This document shows positions 16,613-26,500 of a DNA stretch of 64,000 bases, piece after piece. The stretch covers positions 130,743-194,742 of the forward strand of contig JAXMDT010000004.1 in assembly GCA_046348685.1 (NCBI GenBank). The letters are read 5' to 3'. Each line of letters begins with the position of its first letter. Position 1 is the first letter of the stretch. The DNA comes from JAXMDT01 sp046348685. Its GTDB lineage: Bacteria > Pseudomonadota > Alphaproteobacteria > Rickettsiales > UBA998. The notes under the pieces are model-generated. The model was not told the DNA's origin. It worked only from the letters and a program-made list of their open reading frames with translations, and searched no databases. Both the position numbers and the translations under genes were made by a program.

Positions 16613-17887
16613 ATGCAGCATCTAGACTCACTTTTGGCGCGCCTTGGCACACATCCTTTGCCGAATATCGCGCTCGGCCTGGAACGCATCCGCCAAGCGC
16701 TTTTTCTGCTTGGCCATCCGGAGAATCATCTGCCGCCGGTCGTGCATGTGGCCGGCACAAACGGCAAGGGATCGACAATTGCGTTCCTACAGGGGATTTT
16801 GCAAGCGGCAGGATATCGCGTGCATGTGTATACATCGCCGCATCTGATGCGCTTCAATGAGCGTATCCAGCTATCAGGCGAGATGATTGATGACGTTCTG
16901 TTAGCGGCGCTCCTTGAAGAAGTAATAGAAAAGACGCGAAATGTGCCGCTAACCTTTTTCGAGAGTACCACGGCAGCCGCCTTTCTTGCATTCGCGCAGC
17001 GCCCTGCAGATATCCTGCTTTTGGAAACGGGGCTGGGCGGCAGGCTTGACGCCACAAATGTTATTGATCATCCTGCGCTGACGATACTTACGCCGATTTC
17101 CTTTGATCATATGGAGTATCTGGGAAACACGCTGCAGGCGATCGCAACAGAGAAGGCAGGGATTTTAAAAAGTGGCGCACCGTGCGTCGTCGCACCGCAG
17201 GATGAAGAGGCGCTGGCAGTGATCGAACAAAAAGCGCAAGAAAAAAACGTGCCGTTATCTGTCTATGGCATCGAATGGAAACAGCGTTCCGGTTCCGAAG
17301 GATTCGATTATCATTCTTCGGTGTGGCAGCTGGATCAGTTACGGGTATCACTGCCGGGCACGCACCAATATATCAACGCGGCGACGGCAATTGCGGCGGC
17401 GGAACAATTAAGAAATTTTACGGTCACGCCTCACCACATAGCGCATGGACTGTTATCTGCTGTCTGGCCGGGAAGGTTGCAGCGTATCTATCCGCCAACA
17501 TTGCCCGAAAAGGTAGAGGTTTACCTGGACGGCGGACATAACGTGGCCGGGCTGCAGGCTCAGGCTGTATGGATAAAATCGCAGCCGAATCCGGTGCATG
17601 TCGTCCTGGGAATGCTGCGTGATAAGGAAATTATTGCTAGTGCAGCATTGTTAAGCGAAGCAGCGGCATCGCTTACGATTACGACAATTCATGACGAAGC
17701 ACGTGCCATGGATGGCCGAGATTATTCTGAGCAACTGCAACAACAAGGGATCGCAACCGCGTTTGAACCAAACTGGCAGGCTGCGGTTAATGCGATTTGT
17801 GATAATAATTCTGCGCCTTTCAGCATTTTAATCACCGGTTCGCTGTACCTGGCTGGTGAGGTGCTGCTTGCATTGTCTGGTAATTGA
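16613..17887 (+). CDS. folC: Bifunctional folylpolyglutamate synthase / dihydrofolate synthase
   Basis: Adds glutamate to dihydropteroate and folates in the cytoplasm. 424 aa. The Mur-ligase-type P-loop HVAGTNGKGST lies at ~43-53, followed by the YTSPHL motif, LLETGLGGRLDATN and SFDHMEYLG. CAGGAGC precedes the ATG. In many alphaproteobacteria folC directly follows trxA; here ~2.7 kb of other genes intervene. Confidence 0.95.
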   Translation: MQHLDSLLARLGTHPLPNIALGLERIRQALFLLGHPENHLPPVVHVAGTNGKGSTIAFLQGILQAAGYRVHVYTSPHLMRFNERIQLSGEMIDDVLLAALLEEVIEKTRNVPLTFFESTTAAAFLAFAQRPADILLLETGLGGRLDATNVIDHPALTILTPISFDHMEYLGNTLQAIATEKAGILKSGAPCVVAPQDEEALAVIEQKAQEKNVPLSVYGIEWKQRSGSEGFDYHSSVWQLDQLRVSLPGTHQYINAATAIAAAEQLRNFTVTPHHIAHGLLSAVWPGRLQRIYPPTLPEKVEVYLDGGHNVAGLQAQAVWIKSQPNPVHVVLGMLRDKEIIASAALLSEAAASLTITTIHDEARAMDGRDYSEQLQQQGIATAFEPNWQAAVNAICDNNSAPFSILITGSLYLAGEVLLALSGN

Positions 17888-17911
17888 TGCTCGTATGGGG
17901 TAATATATCCT

Positions 17912-18373
17912 ATGGTTATTACTTCAAATGATCTGGCCGAAAAGCGCCGCGTAAACGAGTATCTCAAAACGTATTGGGAAGGTATTCGGCGCGGGCGGCC
18001 GTTTCCGGCGGAATCGGAAGTCGACATCAAACAACTGGAGCCGATCTGGGATTCCTGTTTTCTCGTTCGCAAGGAAGATGCGGGAGATCAACCCTATAAT
18101 TATCTTTATCTTGGCTCGGCGCTCATTGCTGCGTATGGCGACGATATGAACGAACGCGAAGTATGTGAGCGTCTGATCTTTCCTTCAAACATGTCGCTCG
18201 TGCACCGCTTCGATGAAGTGATTGAGCGGGGAATGCCCGTCATGGAAGAATCCGAATTTACAAATACGAACGATCTTCTGATTCGCTATCGTTCCGTCCT
18301 GCTGCCTTTGGCAAAAGAAAACGGCACGATTGGATTTATCATTGGCGGCATGCGCTGGAAGGCGTTTCGCTAA
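17912..18373 (+). CDS. PAS_5-type PAS domain protein
   Basis: 153-aa single-domain protein matching the alphaproteobacterial PAS_5 pattern: YWEGIRRGRPFPAESEVDIKQLEPIWDSCFLV, then YLYLGSALIAAYGDD, ending in a strand GFIIGGMRW. No effector domain, so a sensory or adaptor role at most. The ligand is unknown. It overlaps the next gene by one base (TAATG), suggesting coupling. Confidence 0.78.
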   Translation: MVITSNDLAEKRRVNEYLKTYWEGIRRGRPFPAESEVDIKQLEPIWDSCFLVRKEDAGDQPYNYLYLGSALIAAYGDDMNEREVCERLIFPSNMSLVHRFDEVIERGMPVMEESEFTNTNDLLIRYRSVLLPLAKENGTIGFIIGGMRWKAFR

Positions 18374-18921
18374 TGAACAGCTTTGCCTCACTTTCTATCA
18401 AGCGCGCGGCGGTTTTAGAAAAAGAAAAGGACCGCTATCTGATTATCAGTCATACGGGCGAGAAAAAAATCGTTGCGGCATCGACAGCGGCGGATGCCGT
18501 GGAAATCAGCGGCTTCAAAGACGTGAAACGTGTTGCAAATCTGGCGTATGAAGCAGAGCAAATTCTGGAAAAAGGGGTGCTTGCCAACCTGGATGAGACG
18601 TTCGAAACGCGAATTACCCTGGAAGAAGAGCTTATCGAATTCAATACGGCGGACCTGCTTGACGAAGCGCGAGATGAAGAAGCCTTTGTCGAATATAATT
18701 TAATTGAATTTGCGGCGTTGAATCATGTCGAGGCATCAAAACCGGAAATTGCCATCGCTCCGGAACCGGAGAGCGTAGCGAGCATCGAGGCCGAGCCGGT
18801 TGTAGAGCAACCAGAGCCAAAACCTGTTCAAATCATTGATGCGCCTGTGGAACATCCCTTGCAGCAAAGCGAAAAGCAACTTTCCGAGGCGGATGTAGAA
18901 GCCTTGCTTAAGCCTGAATGA
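18373..18921 (+). CDS. Acidic protein of unknown function
   Basis: 182 aa. Residues 1-90 form a compact N-terminal part (SIKRAAVLEKEKDRYLIISH) and the rest is an acidic, Pro/Glu/Val-rich tail (EPESVASIEAEPVVEQPEPKP) that is probably disordered. No known domain recognised. Translationally coupled to the PAS_5 gene, so the two may act together. Confidence 0.6.
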   Translation: MNSFASLSIKRAAVLEKEKDRYLIISHTGEKKIVAASTAADAVEISGFKDVKRVANLAYEAEQILEKGVLANLDETFETRITLEEELIEFNTADLLDEARDEEAFVEYNLIEFAALNHVEASKPEIAIAPEPESVASIEAEPVVEQPEPKPVQIIDAPVEHPLQQSEKQLSEADVEALLKPE

Positions 18922-18955
18922 TTGCAGTTGGCAGAAGAATTCGCTAGATAAAGGC

Positions 18956-19969
18956 ATGCGTTTTTTTTCTGCACTCGTGATCAGTGTTGTATTTTTTAGC
19001 TTCAGCGCTTCGGCGCGTGATCAAATTCGCATTGTAGGCTCCTCGACAGTATTTCCTTTTACTTCTGCCGCAGCCGAGCAGTTCGGCGATAAAACAGATT
19101 TTAAGACACCGGTCGTGGAATCAACAGGAACAGGCGGCGGCATAAAGCTTTTCTGCGATAACAGCGGTATCGAACAGACGCCGGATATCGCCGATGCTTC
19201 ACGTCCCATGAAAGATGCGGAATATGCGTTATGCAAAAAGAACGGTACTGAGAATGTGATCGAGATTGCTATTGGTTATGATGGCATCGTGATCGCTAAC
19301 AGCTACGGCGAAACTCTTTTTGAGCTTTCTTTGAAAGATTTATTTCTCGCGCTTTCTCACTATCAGATCAAGGACGGAAAGCTCATCGATAATACCTATA
19401 AGACGTGGAAAGAGGTAAATCCTCAATTGCCCGACACAAAGATCGAAGTCTATGGCCCGCCGCCTACATCGGGCACGCGCGATGCATTCGTTGAAATCGT
19501 GATGGAAAAAGTCTGTAAGCAGTTTCCGGAATTTGAGGCTGCTTATCCCGACGAAGATGCCCGAAAAAAAGCGTGCGGCATGGTGCGTGAAGATGGCGCT
19601 TACATTGATGCCGGAGAGAATGACAATATCATTGTGCAAAAGCTTCGTGCCAACCGGACGGCGCTGGGAATCTTTGGATTTAGCTTCTTAGAAGAAAATG
19701 CGTCCTTAGTGCAGGGCGCGGTTATTGATGGCGTGGCGCCTACCTTTGATAATATCACCGATGAAAAATACCCAATTTCGCGTACGCTTTATGTTTACGT
19801 AAATGGCGGGCATCTTGGCAAAGTCCCTGGGATTAAAGAATTTCTAGCTGAGTTAGTAAGCGATGATGCTGCCTCGGAAGATGGCTATCTTTCGCTGCAG
19901 GGGCTTATTCCTTTGCATGAAAGTCAGCGGCAGAAAATGAAAGAAAAAGTGGAAAATCTGCATGAATAA
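18956..19969 (+). CDS. pstS: Phosphate-binding protein PstS
   Basis: Periplasmic phosphate-binding protein. A signal peptide is visible at residues 1-~21 (FFSALVISVVFFSFSASA). The mature protein starts with DQIRIVGSSTVFPFTSAAAEQFG, the typical phosphate-binding loop, with STGTGGGIKLFC and PPTSGTRDAF further on. 337 aa. No pstC, pstA, pstB or phoU follows, unlike the usual operon. It overlaps the next gene by 8 bp. Confidence 0.88.
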   Translation: MRFFSALVISVVFFSFSASARDQIRIVGSSTVFPFTSAAAEQFGDKTDFKTPVVESTGTGGGIKLFCDNSGIEQTPDIADASRPMKDAEYALCKKNGTENVIEIAIGYDGIVIANSYGETLFELSLKDLFLALSHYQIKDGKLIDNTYKTWKEVNPQLPDTKIEVYGPPPTSGTRDAFVEIVMEKVCKQFPEFEAAYPDEDARKKACGMVREDGAYIDAGENDNIIVQKLRANRTALGIFGFSFLEENASLVQGAVIDGVAPTFDNITDEKYPISRTLYVYVNGGHLGKVPGIKEFLAELVSDDAASEDGYLSLQGLIPLHESQRQKMKEKVENLHE

Positions 19970-20453
19970 TATACTTCCCAGCGTTGGCTTAATCGCAGTT
20001 TTATTCGCCAGCACGCCGGCAATGGCGATCATGTACCGCATCGAATGCCCGCAGCAGATTTCAACGCAGCAATCTTTAATGCAGCCAGTCGGCAATGAGT
20101 GGACGCCAATGACGGATACTTCTAACAGTCCGCAAATCTTGAATGGGGTTTCGCTTTTTGATGGCATTCCATCGAGCCTGGGAGAGCTAAAGCCGGATAA
20201 TGGCGACTCCGATGAGCCGTATCGTGCATGGAGCTTCGGACAGGGAGGCGTTAATAATTTGTGGGCTGTTTGCCGGTATTCCAATACCAGCATGTATTTA
20301 GCGCAGCGCCTGCCGCCAATGATTCGCGCCTGTAAAGCAACGTATAATCAAGGGGTGCGTGTGGAAGGTAATGCCCAGGTTCGCGATTTTATCTGCCATC
20401 GCCGTGCAACGCGCGACGAGGTAACGCCGGGGTTGAACGCAACGCCTGATTGA
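19962..20453 (+). CDS. Secreted small protein, possibly STY0301 family
   Basis: 163 aa with a signal peptide (VGLIAVLFASTPAMA). The mature part has paired cysteines, the phrase LNGVSLFDGIPSSLGELKPD, then LWAVCRYSNTSMYLAQRLPPMIRACKATYN. This arrangement resembles the STY0301 family of periplasmic proteins of unknown role; I am moderately sure at best. The start overlaps the pstS stop, so it is co-expressed with PstS. Confidence 0.6.
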   Translation: MNNILPSVGLIAVLFASTPAMAIMYRIECPQQISTQQSLMQPVGNEWTPMTDTSNSPQILNGVSLFDGIPSSLGELKPDNGDSDEPYRAWSFGQGGVNNLWAVCRYSNTSMYLAQRLPPMIRACKATYNQGVRVEGNAQVRDFICHRRATRDEVTPGLNATPD

Positions 20454-20458
20454 AAGCC

Positions 20459-20911
20459 TTAGCGGTTTTTACCTCTCGGCGGGCTGGTATTATCTACCAA
20501 TGCTTGGAACGAGTCCAAAGAAAGCGCTGCACGGCCTGCCACCAGATTAGAATCCATTGGTTCCAGAAAACTGTCCGGAATAATTCCTTCTAATTCCACG
20601 AGTGCTGCGTGCAGTTTTGAGGTTGACTTATATCCTATATATTTTCTTCCGGAAGACGAGATGTCGACTTTCTCAACCACTCCCTCTTGACAATATGAGT
20701 CAAGCAGATTGCGCGTGCTATGCTCGCTGCTCATGAAGGCGCTGGTTTTATGCCCTGTAAAATGAGGCTGCATCAGTCGCAATATTTCGCTGCGTAATGT
20801 TGAAATGGTTACCGGCTCAGTATCGAATGCTTCCAGATTCTGCAATGCTGCAAGCAGGAAATAGCGTCTGACTTTTTGTATTTCTGTAAGTGTCAGTCGA
20901 TGCGTATGCAT
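20459..20911 (-). CDS. Unknown protein downstream of parE
   Basis: 150-aa soluble protein. The middle (MSSEHSTRNLLDSYCQEGVVEKVDISSSGRKYIGYKST) has the pattern of a winged-helix recognition helix and wing, so a DNA-binding role is possible but not established. No clear Shine-Dalgarno. It lies 17 bp after parE on the same strand and may be co-transcribed. Confidence 0.55.
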   Translation of the reverse strand: MHTHRLTLTEIQKVRRYFLLAALQNLEAFDTEPVTISTLRSEILRLMQPHFTGHKTSAFMSSEHSTRNLLDSYCQEGVVEKVDISSSGRKYIGYKSTSKLHAALVELEGIIPDSFLEPMDSNLVAGRAALSLDSFQALVDNTSPPRGKNR

Positions 20912-20927
20912 AATCGCTTGCAGGGTT

Positions 20928-22919
20928 CTATATATCGAGCGCTTCTGTTATTTTGTCGCCCATAAGCGCTGTCTGTTCCTGGATAAAGGCGAAACGGGTT
21001 TCTGCTTTTTTACCCATTAACTCTTCCACGCGAAGGTCTGTGGCAGCTTTTTCAGCATCCTCGACATTTACTTTAAGCAGGGTGCGTGTCGCTGGATTCA
21101 TTGTGGTTTCTTTAAGCTGTGGCGGCGTCATTTCACCAAGGCCCTTAAAGCGCCCGATGTCAATCTTGCCGCGCTTGGCCGAAAGTTCCTTTACCAGTCT
21201 TTCCTTATTAGCGTCATCTTTTGCATAATAAGTCGTATTGCTTTGCGTTAGCCGATAAAGCGGCGGCTGCGCCAGGTAAAGATGGCCGCGTGTAATAAGC
21301 TCAGGCATTTCACGATAAAAGAAAGTCATGAGCAGCGATGCAATATGCGCACCGTCTACATCGGCATCCGTCATGATAATGATTTTTTCGTAACGAAGTG
21401 CATTGGGGTCGAACTTGCTCCCGCTGCCGCAACCGAGCGCCTGAATTAAATCACCGATTTCCTGATTCTGCAGGATTTTTTCTCGCGTGGCGCTGGCTAC
21501 ATTAAGTATTTTACCGCGCAGGGGCAAGACAGCCTGGGTATCGCGATGGCGCGCCTGTTTCGCAGAACCGCCTGCGGAATCGCCCTCGACGAGAAAGAGC
21601 TCAGTGCCGTGCGGTGTCGAACGCGTGCAATCAGCAAGCTTGCCCGGCAAACGCAGTTTCTGCGTTACGGATTTGCGAGAGATGTCTTTTTCGTTCTTTT
21701 TGCGCAGGCGATCTTCCAGCCGGCTCACAATATGCTCAATCAGCGCTGTGGCATTTGCAGCATCGCCGGACAGCCAGTGATCGAACGGGTCGCGGATGGC
21801 GTTTTCAACCAGTTTACTTGCTTCCTGCGTTACCAGTTTATCCTTGGTCTGGCCCTGGAATTGCGGCTGCTTCAGGAAAAGCGATAGAATCACATGCGCC
21901 CCGCCAAAAACGTCTTCTGCCTGAATATCTTTGGCCTTGCGGTTATTCGTCATTTCCCCGAACGCGCGCAGGCCTTTGAGAAGAGCGGCGCGAAGACCTG
22001 CTTCATGCGTGCCGCCTTCCGGTGTGGCGATCGTATTGCAGTAGCTATGCATCGCGCCTTCCTGATCGGTCGGCCAGGCGATAGCCCATTCGACACGGCC
22101 CATTTTTCCTGCGAGCGGTGCATCGCCTGCAAAAATTTGTGGGCAGGCAAGGGGACGGTTTTGCAATTCGTATTGCAGGAAGTCATTTAAGCCTTCCGGG
22201 TAATGAATCGTCGCTTCGGCGGGAACAGTGCCATCGGAAGGCAGCAGGCTTTCATCGCATGCCCAGCGAATTTCCACGCCACGGAAAAGATACGCTTTCG
22301 AGCGAACGAATTTATACAGTTTTTCCGGACGGAACTGCGCGGATTTTCCGAAAATCTGCGTATCTGGGATAAAGGAAATCGTCGTGCCTCGACGATTGCT
22401 GGCTTGGCCGGCTTGTTTAATCTTACCGAGCGGGGTGCCACGTTCGTAATCCTGCACGTAAACTTTCTTGTCGCGCACGACTTCGACATGCAGGGTTGAT
22501 GCAAGTGCATTGACAACGGAAATGCCGACTCCGTGCAGACCGCCCGAAGTGGCATATGCCTTGTCGGAAAATTTTCCACCGGCGTGCAGCGTCGTCAAAA
22601 TGATTTCGAGTGCTGATTTTTTCGGAAATTTTGGATGCGGATCGACCGGGATGCCGCGGCCATTGTCACGTACGGTAAGTTTATTGCCAGGCTCGAGCGC
22701 GACTTCGATACGGCTGGCGTGACCGGCAACGGCTTCATCCATAGCGTTATCGAACACTTCCGACAGCAGATGATGCATGGCATTTTCATCCGAACCGCCG
22801 ATGTACATACCGGGGCGGCGGCGGACAGGTTCAAGCCCTTCAAGAACCTCAATGTCCTTGGCAGAGTAGCTGGAGGGGGTATTGCTGTTTTTCTTGGCAG
22901 CGGAAAAAAGGTCGCTCAT
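20928..22919 (-). CDS. parE: DNA topoisomerase IV subunit B
   Basis: ATPase subunit of topoisomerase IV, which decatenates daughter chromosomes. 663 aa from the ATG at 22919 (the upstream in-frame start would add an unlikely hydrophobic leader). GHKL ATPase marks: FDNAMDEAVAGH, DNGRGIPVD and GGLHGVGISVVNAL. TOPRIM: VEGDSAGGSAKQARHRDTQAVLPLRGKILN and DADVDGAHIASLL. Length and the QAVLPLRGK segment fit ParE rather than GyrB. Confidence 0.94.
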   Translation of the reverse strand: MSDLFSAAKKNSNTPSSYSAKDIEVLEGLEPVRRRPGMYIGGSDENAMHHLLSEVFDNAMDEAVAGHASRIEVALEPGNKLTVRDNGRGIPVDPHPKFPKKSALEIILTTLHAGGKFSDKAYATSGGLHGVGISVVNALASTLHVEVVRDKKVYVQDYERGTPLGKIKQAGQASNRRGTTISFIPDTQIFGKSAQFRPEKLYKFVRSKAYLFRGVEIRWACDESLLPSDGTVPAEATIHYPEGLNDFLQYELQNRPLACPQIFAGDAPLAGKMGRVEWAIAWPTDQEGAMHSYCNTIATPEGGTHEAGLRAALLKGLRAFGEMTNNRKAKDIQAEDVFGGAHVILSLFLKQPQFQGQTKDKLVTQEASKLVENAIRDPFDHWLSGDAANATALIEHIVSRLEDRLRKKNEKDISRKSVTQKLRLPGKLADCTRSTPHGTELFLVEGDSAGGSAKQARHRDTQAVLPLRGKILNVASATREKILQNQEIGDLIQALGCGSGSKFDPNALRYEKIIIMTDADVDGAHIASLLMTFFYREMPELITRGHLYLAQPPLYRLTQSNTTYYAKDDANKERLVKELSAKRGKIDIGRFKGLGEMTPPQLKETTMNPATRTLLKVNVEDAEKAATDLRVEELMGKKAETRFAFIQEQTALMGDKITEALDI

Positions 22920-23089
22920 CCGGGCGAAATTACCAGTGGAATATAAGAAAAACAAGGAATTTCCTTAGTTTTAGCTGATTTTAATAATTCACGGAATTGC
23001 AACAAAAGGGCAAAATAAATGTCATTAATTTGGGCTAAATTGTAGATAAGCTATAAAAGCAATAAAAATAAAGCTTAGCATTTGAATTT

Positions 23090-23548
23090 ATGAGTAATTT
23101 CTTAACGTTATCGCAGGTTGCCACCTCGTCAGCACTGATGGTTATGAACGCAGCCGTGGAGCGTTTCCGCCTGTTCAAAGGCGAGACTGCACTTGGAGTC
23201 ATGGGCGATTCAGCATTCGGCCAAGGGAATTTTCTAATTATCGATTCGACCGGTACGGGTGAGGAAATCCGGCTTAAAATTGCGAATGGTTCGGCAGAAG
23301 AAGCTATTACGTTTACGGTTAAGCAAAGACAGGATGACCTAGCGCTTTACCATCTCTACGATATCATGTCTGAAAAGCATGCGCGCGTTTTGTTAGAACA
23401 GACGCCTGATACGAAAGATGATACGCATTTTCATACGCTGATTTTCCCAAAAACCGATTTTCTGAAATTTATAAATGCCATGAGGGAATGCGCTTCCGAG
23501 CGTCAGATGCGTCTTCATGTGGTCAATTATGCCAGTGAGCTTGCCTGA
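23090..23548 (+). CDS. Unknown 152-aa protein
   Basis: Soluble protein with no recognised domain; contains RFRLFKGETALGVMGDSAFGQGNF and FHTLIFPKTDFLKFINAMRECASERQ. It is preceded by an AT-rich leader of ~170 bp, divergent from parE and convergent with mfd (12-bp gap). That leader holds a CtrA-like site with one mismatch (TTAA-N7-TAAA, 23025-23039), which may be chance in AT-rich DNA. Confidence 0.58.
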   Translation: MSNFLTLSQVATSSALMVMNAAVERFRLFKGETALGVMGDSAFGQGNFLIIDSTGTGEEIRLKIANGSAEEAITFTVKQRQDDLALYHLYDIMSEKHARVLLEQTPDTKDDTHFHTLIFPKTDFLKFINAMRECASERQMRLHVVNYASELA

Positions 23549-23560
23549 CTAAACTAATTT

Positions 23561-26500
23561 CTAAGCCAGTTTTGCAATATTGGCGACCATGTCCCGCACC
23601 TTGCGAAGCACGTGGCTGCCTTCAAATTCACCCTTGACCAGCAGTTTCTGATCCCCGCGCAGTTTCATTGTATCTGCGTGTCTGGCGATGTAACCGATGA
23701 GCGCCTCAGGATTGGCAAAAAGATTGTTGTGAAAAGCGAGGATCGCCCCTTTTGGCCCTACATCGATCCGCTCGATACAAGCCTGTACACAAAGTCGCTT
23801 GATACGCAGCACGGCAAAAAGATTTTCAAGCTCAGTCGGCACGGGCCCAAAACGATCTACCATTTCCGCAGCGAATGCCTCGATTTCCTGCTCGCTTTCC
23901 AGGCTGCTCATGCGCCGGTAAAGTGACAGGCGGAGAGAAAGATCTTCAATGTAGGTTTCCGGAATCATCAATGTCAGCCCCATATTAATCTGCGGACTGA
24001 AACGTTCCTGATCCGGCGCCACTTTTTCCTCTTTGAGATGCTGTTGGCGTTGCGCCTGAATCGCATCCTCCAGCATCTGCTGGTAGAGCTCAATGCCAAC
24101 CTCACGGATATGTCCAGACTGTTCTTCGCCGAGCAGATTACCGAAACCGCGGATATCCATATCGTGACTGGCAAGCTGGAATCCTGCGCCAAGCGTATCA
24201 AGCGTCTGCATGACTTCCAGGCGTTTTACGGCGTTGGCAGTCAGCGTTTTTTGATGCGGCAGCGTAAGATAGCAATAGGCTCGCGTCTTAGAGCGGCCAA
24301 CGCGCCCGCGTAGCTGGTAGAGCTGCGATAGTCCAAAGCGATCGGCGCGGTGGATGATCATCGTATTGGCGGTAGGAATATCGATTCCGGATTCAACAAT
24401 CGCGGTCGAAAGCAGGATGTCGTATTGGCCATCGTAAAAAGCGTTCATAAGTTTATCGAGTGTAGTGGGCGGTAACTGTCCATGCGCAACGGCAAGGCGG
24501 GCGCCAGGCACTAATTCCTCGATTTTAAACCTAAGCTCAGTCAGATCGGAAATTCGCGGGGCGACATAAAAGACCTGCCCACCGCGATGCATCTCACGCT
24601 GGATGGCTTCACGAATGACAACTTCATCGAACGGCAGTACGAAGGTGCGTACCGCCAGCCGGTCCACCGGCGGCGTGGTGATAAGCGAGAGTTCCTTGAC
24701 GCCGGAGAGTGAAAGCTGCAGCGTACGCGGGATAGGAGTGGCCGAAAGTGTCAGCACGTGGACATTCGCTTTAAGTTGTTTCAGGCGCTCTTTTTGTTTT
24801 ACGCCAAAATGCTGCTCTTCATCGACGATGAGCAAACCTAAATTTTGAAACTGTATGGATTCCGCGAGCAAGGCATGCGTACCGACGACGATCTTGACGC
24901 TGCCATCGTATAGCCCATCTTTAATCTCACGGGCTTCCTTCGCAGCGGTCAATCGTGATAACATGCCAATCTTGATGCCGAGACCTTCGAAACGTTTTTT
25001 GAAAGTATGGTAATGCTGGCGTGCGAGTAGGGTGGTAGGGCAGACTAGCGCGACCTGCGCCACGTTTTCCGTATCATTCACGGCAATAAACGCAGCGCGC
25101 AACGCCACTTCTGTTTTACCGAATCCAACATCCCCACAGATCAAGCGGTCCATCGGCCGTCCGGAATGCAAATCTTCTTTCACATCCTCGATGGCGCGAG
25201 CCTGATCTTCAGTCTCCATATACCCGAAGCGCTCGGTAAATTCATCATAAAGTCCAGCTTGCGCGGCGAGGGGCGTTCCTGGCTTCAATGCGCGCGCCGC
25301 CGCAATATGCATCAATTCTTCCGCAGCCATGCGAATGCGCTCTTTCATTTTTGCTTTGCGAGCCTGCCATTGCGATGCGCCTAATTTATCGAGTTCAGCA
25401 TTTTCGCCTTCACTGCCATAGCGCGAGACAAGGTCCATGTTTTCCACGGGCAGAAAGAGACGATCGTCATCTTTGTAGACGAGTTTCAAGCAATCATGTT
25501 TGGCGCCGCTTACTTCCACAGTCACCAATCCGTCGAATTTTCCGATACCATGATCGCGGTGTACGAGCAGCTCACCCAAATCGAATGCTGCCGCTTCCGC
25601 CATGAAAGCTTCGGTCGGTTTTTTCTTCTTGCGGGTTTGCTGCAATCGCGCTCCTAGCAACTCCTCTTCGGAAACAAATAATGCGAGAGGTGTACTGAAA
25701 CCCTGTTCCAGCGGCAGCACGGCAAGGAAAGGCCCCTTGCCGCTGACTTCATCGAAAGCGGAGATTTTTTGCGATGCAATCATCTGGCCGATGCGTTCCG
25801 CGGAACCATTTGTTTCGGCTGCCAGTACGATAGCTTTTTCCGAAACGGCTAGCTCTGATGCAATCATTTCCGCAGGTGAGCTATTTTTTGCTTTCGCCAG
25901 CGCGTAAATATTTTTACCACCGCGAAATCCGAGATCCGTAGCATTGCCTGAACCAGCAAAAGGTGAACATTCAACTGCTTTGCCTTTTTCCAGGAGAGCA
26001 ACGCGTTCACCATCTAAAAAATACATCTCGCGAGGCGGCACCGGAAAATAAAGGTTTCCGTGCTTGCGGGCGTCTTTATGCTCTGAGTTAATCTGACGTG
26101 ATTGATAATAATCGAGAATCGTTTCCTCGCGCTCGGCAATGGTTTTACTGCTTTGCGCAGCGAGCACCAAACGGGCGCCTGGCAAGTAATCGAGCAGGGA
26201 TTCAAGTTTAGGATAAAAGAACGGCAGCCAGTGCTCCATGCCGGGGTAATGTTGGCCAGCACTGGCAGCGGCATACAGCGCATCTTCTTTCTGTGCTGGG
26301 CCGAAATGAGAACGGTAGCGCTCACGGAAATGCTCAATGCGGCTTTCATTGAGCATCAATTCACTGACAGGCAGCAAATGGATGTTTTCTGCATCGCCTG
26401 TAGTGCGCTGGCTGAGCGGATCGAAGGGACGAATCGATTCGATTTCATCACCAAAAACATCGATACGGAAAGGCTCGTTTGCGCCTGCCGGAAAAAGATC

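Noticed and set aside
22954..22966. Palindrome AAGGAATTTCCTT upstream of parE
   Set aside because: Only 13 bp, no partner site, and not positioned against a clear promoter.
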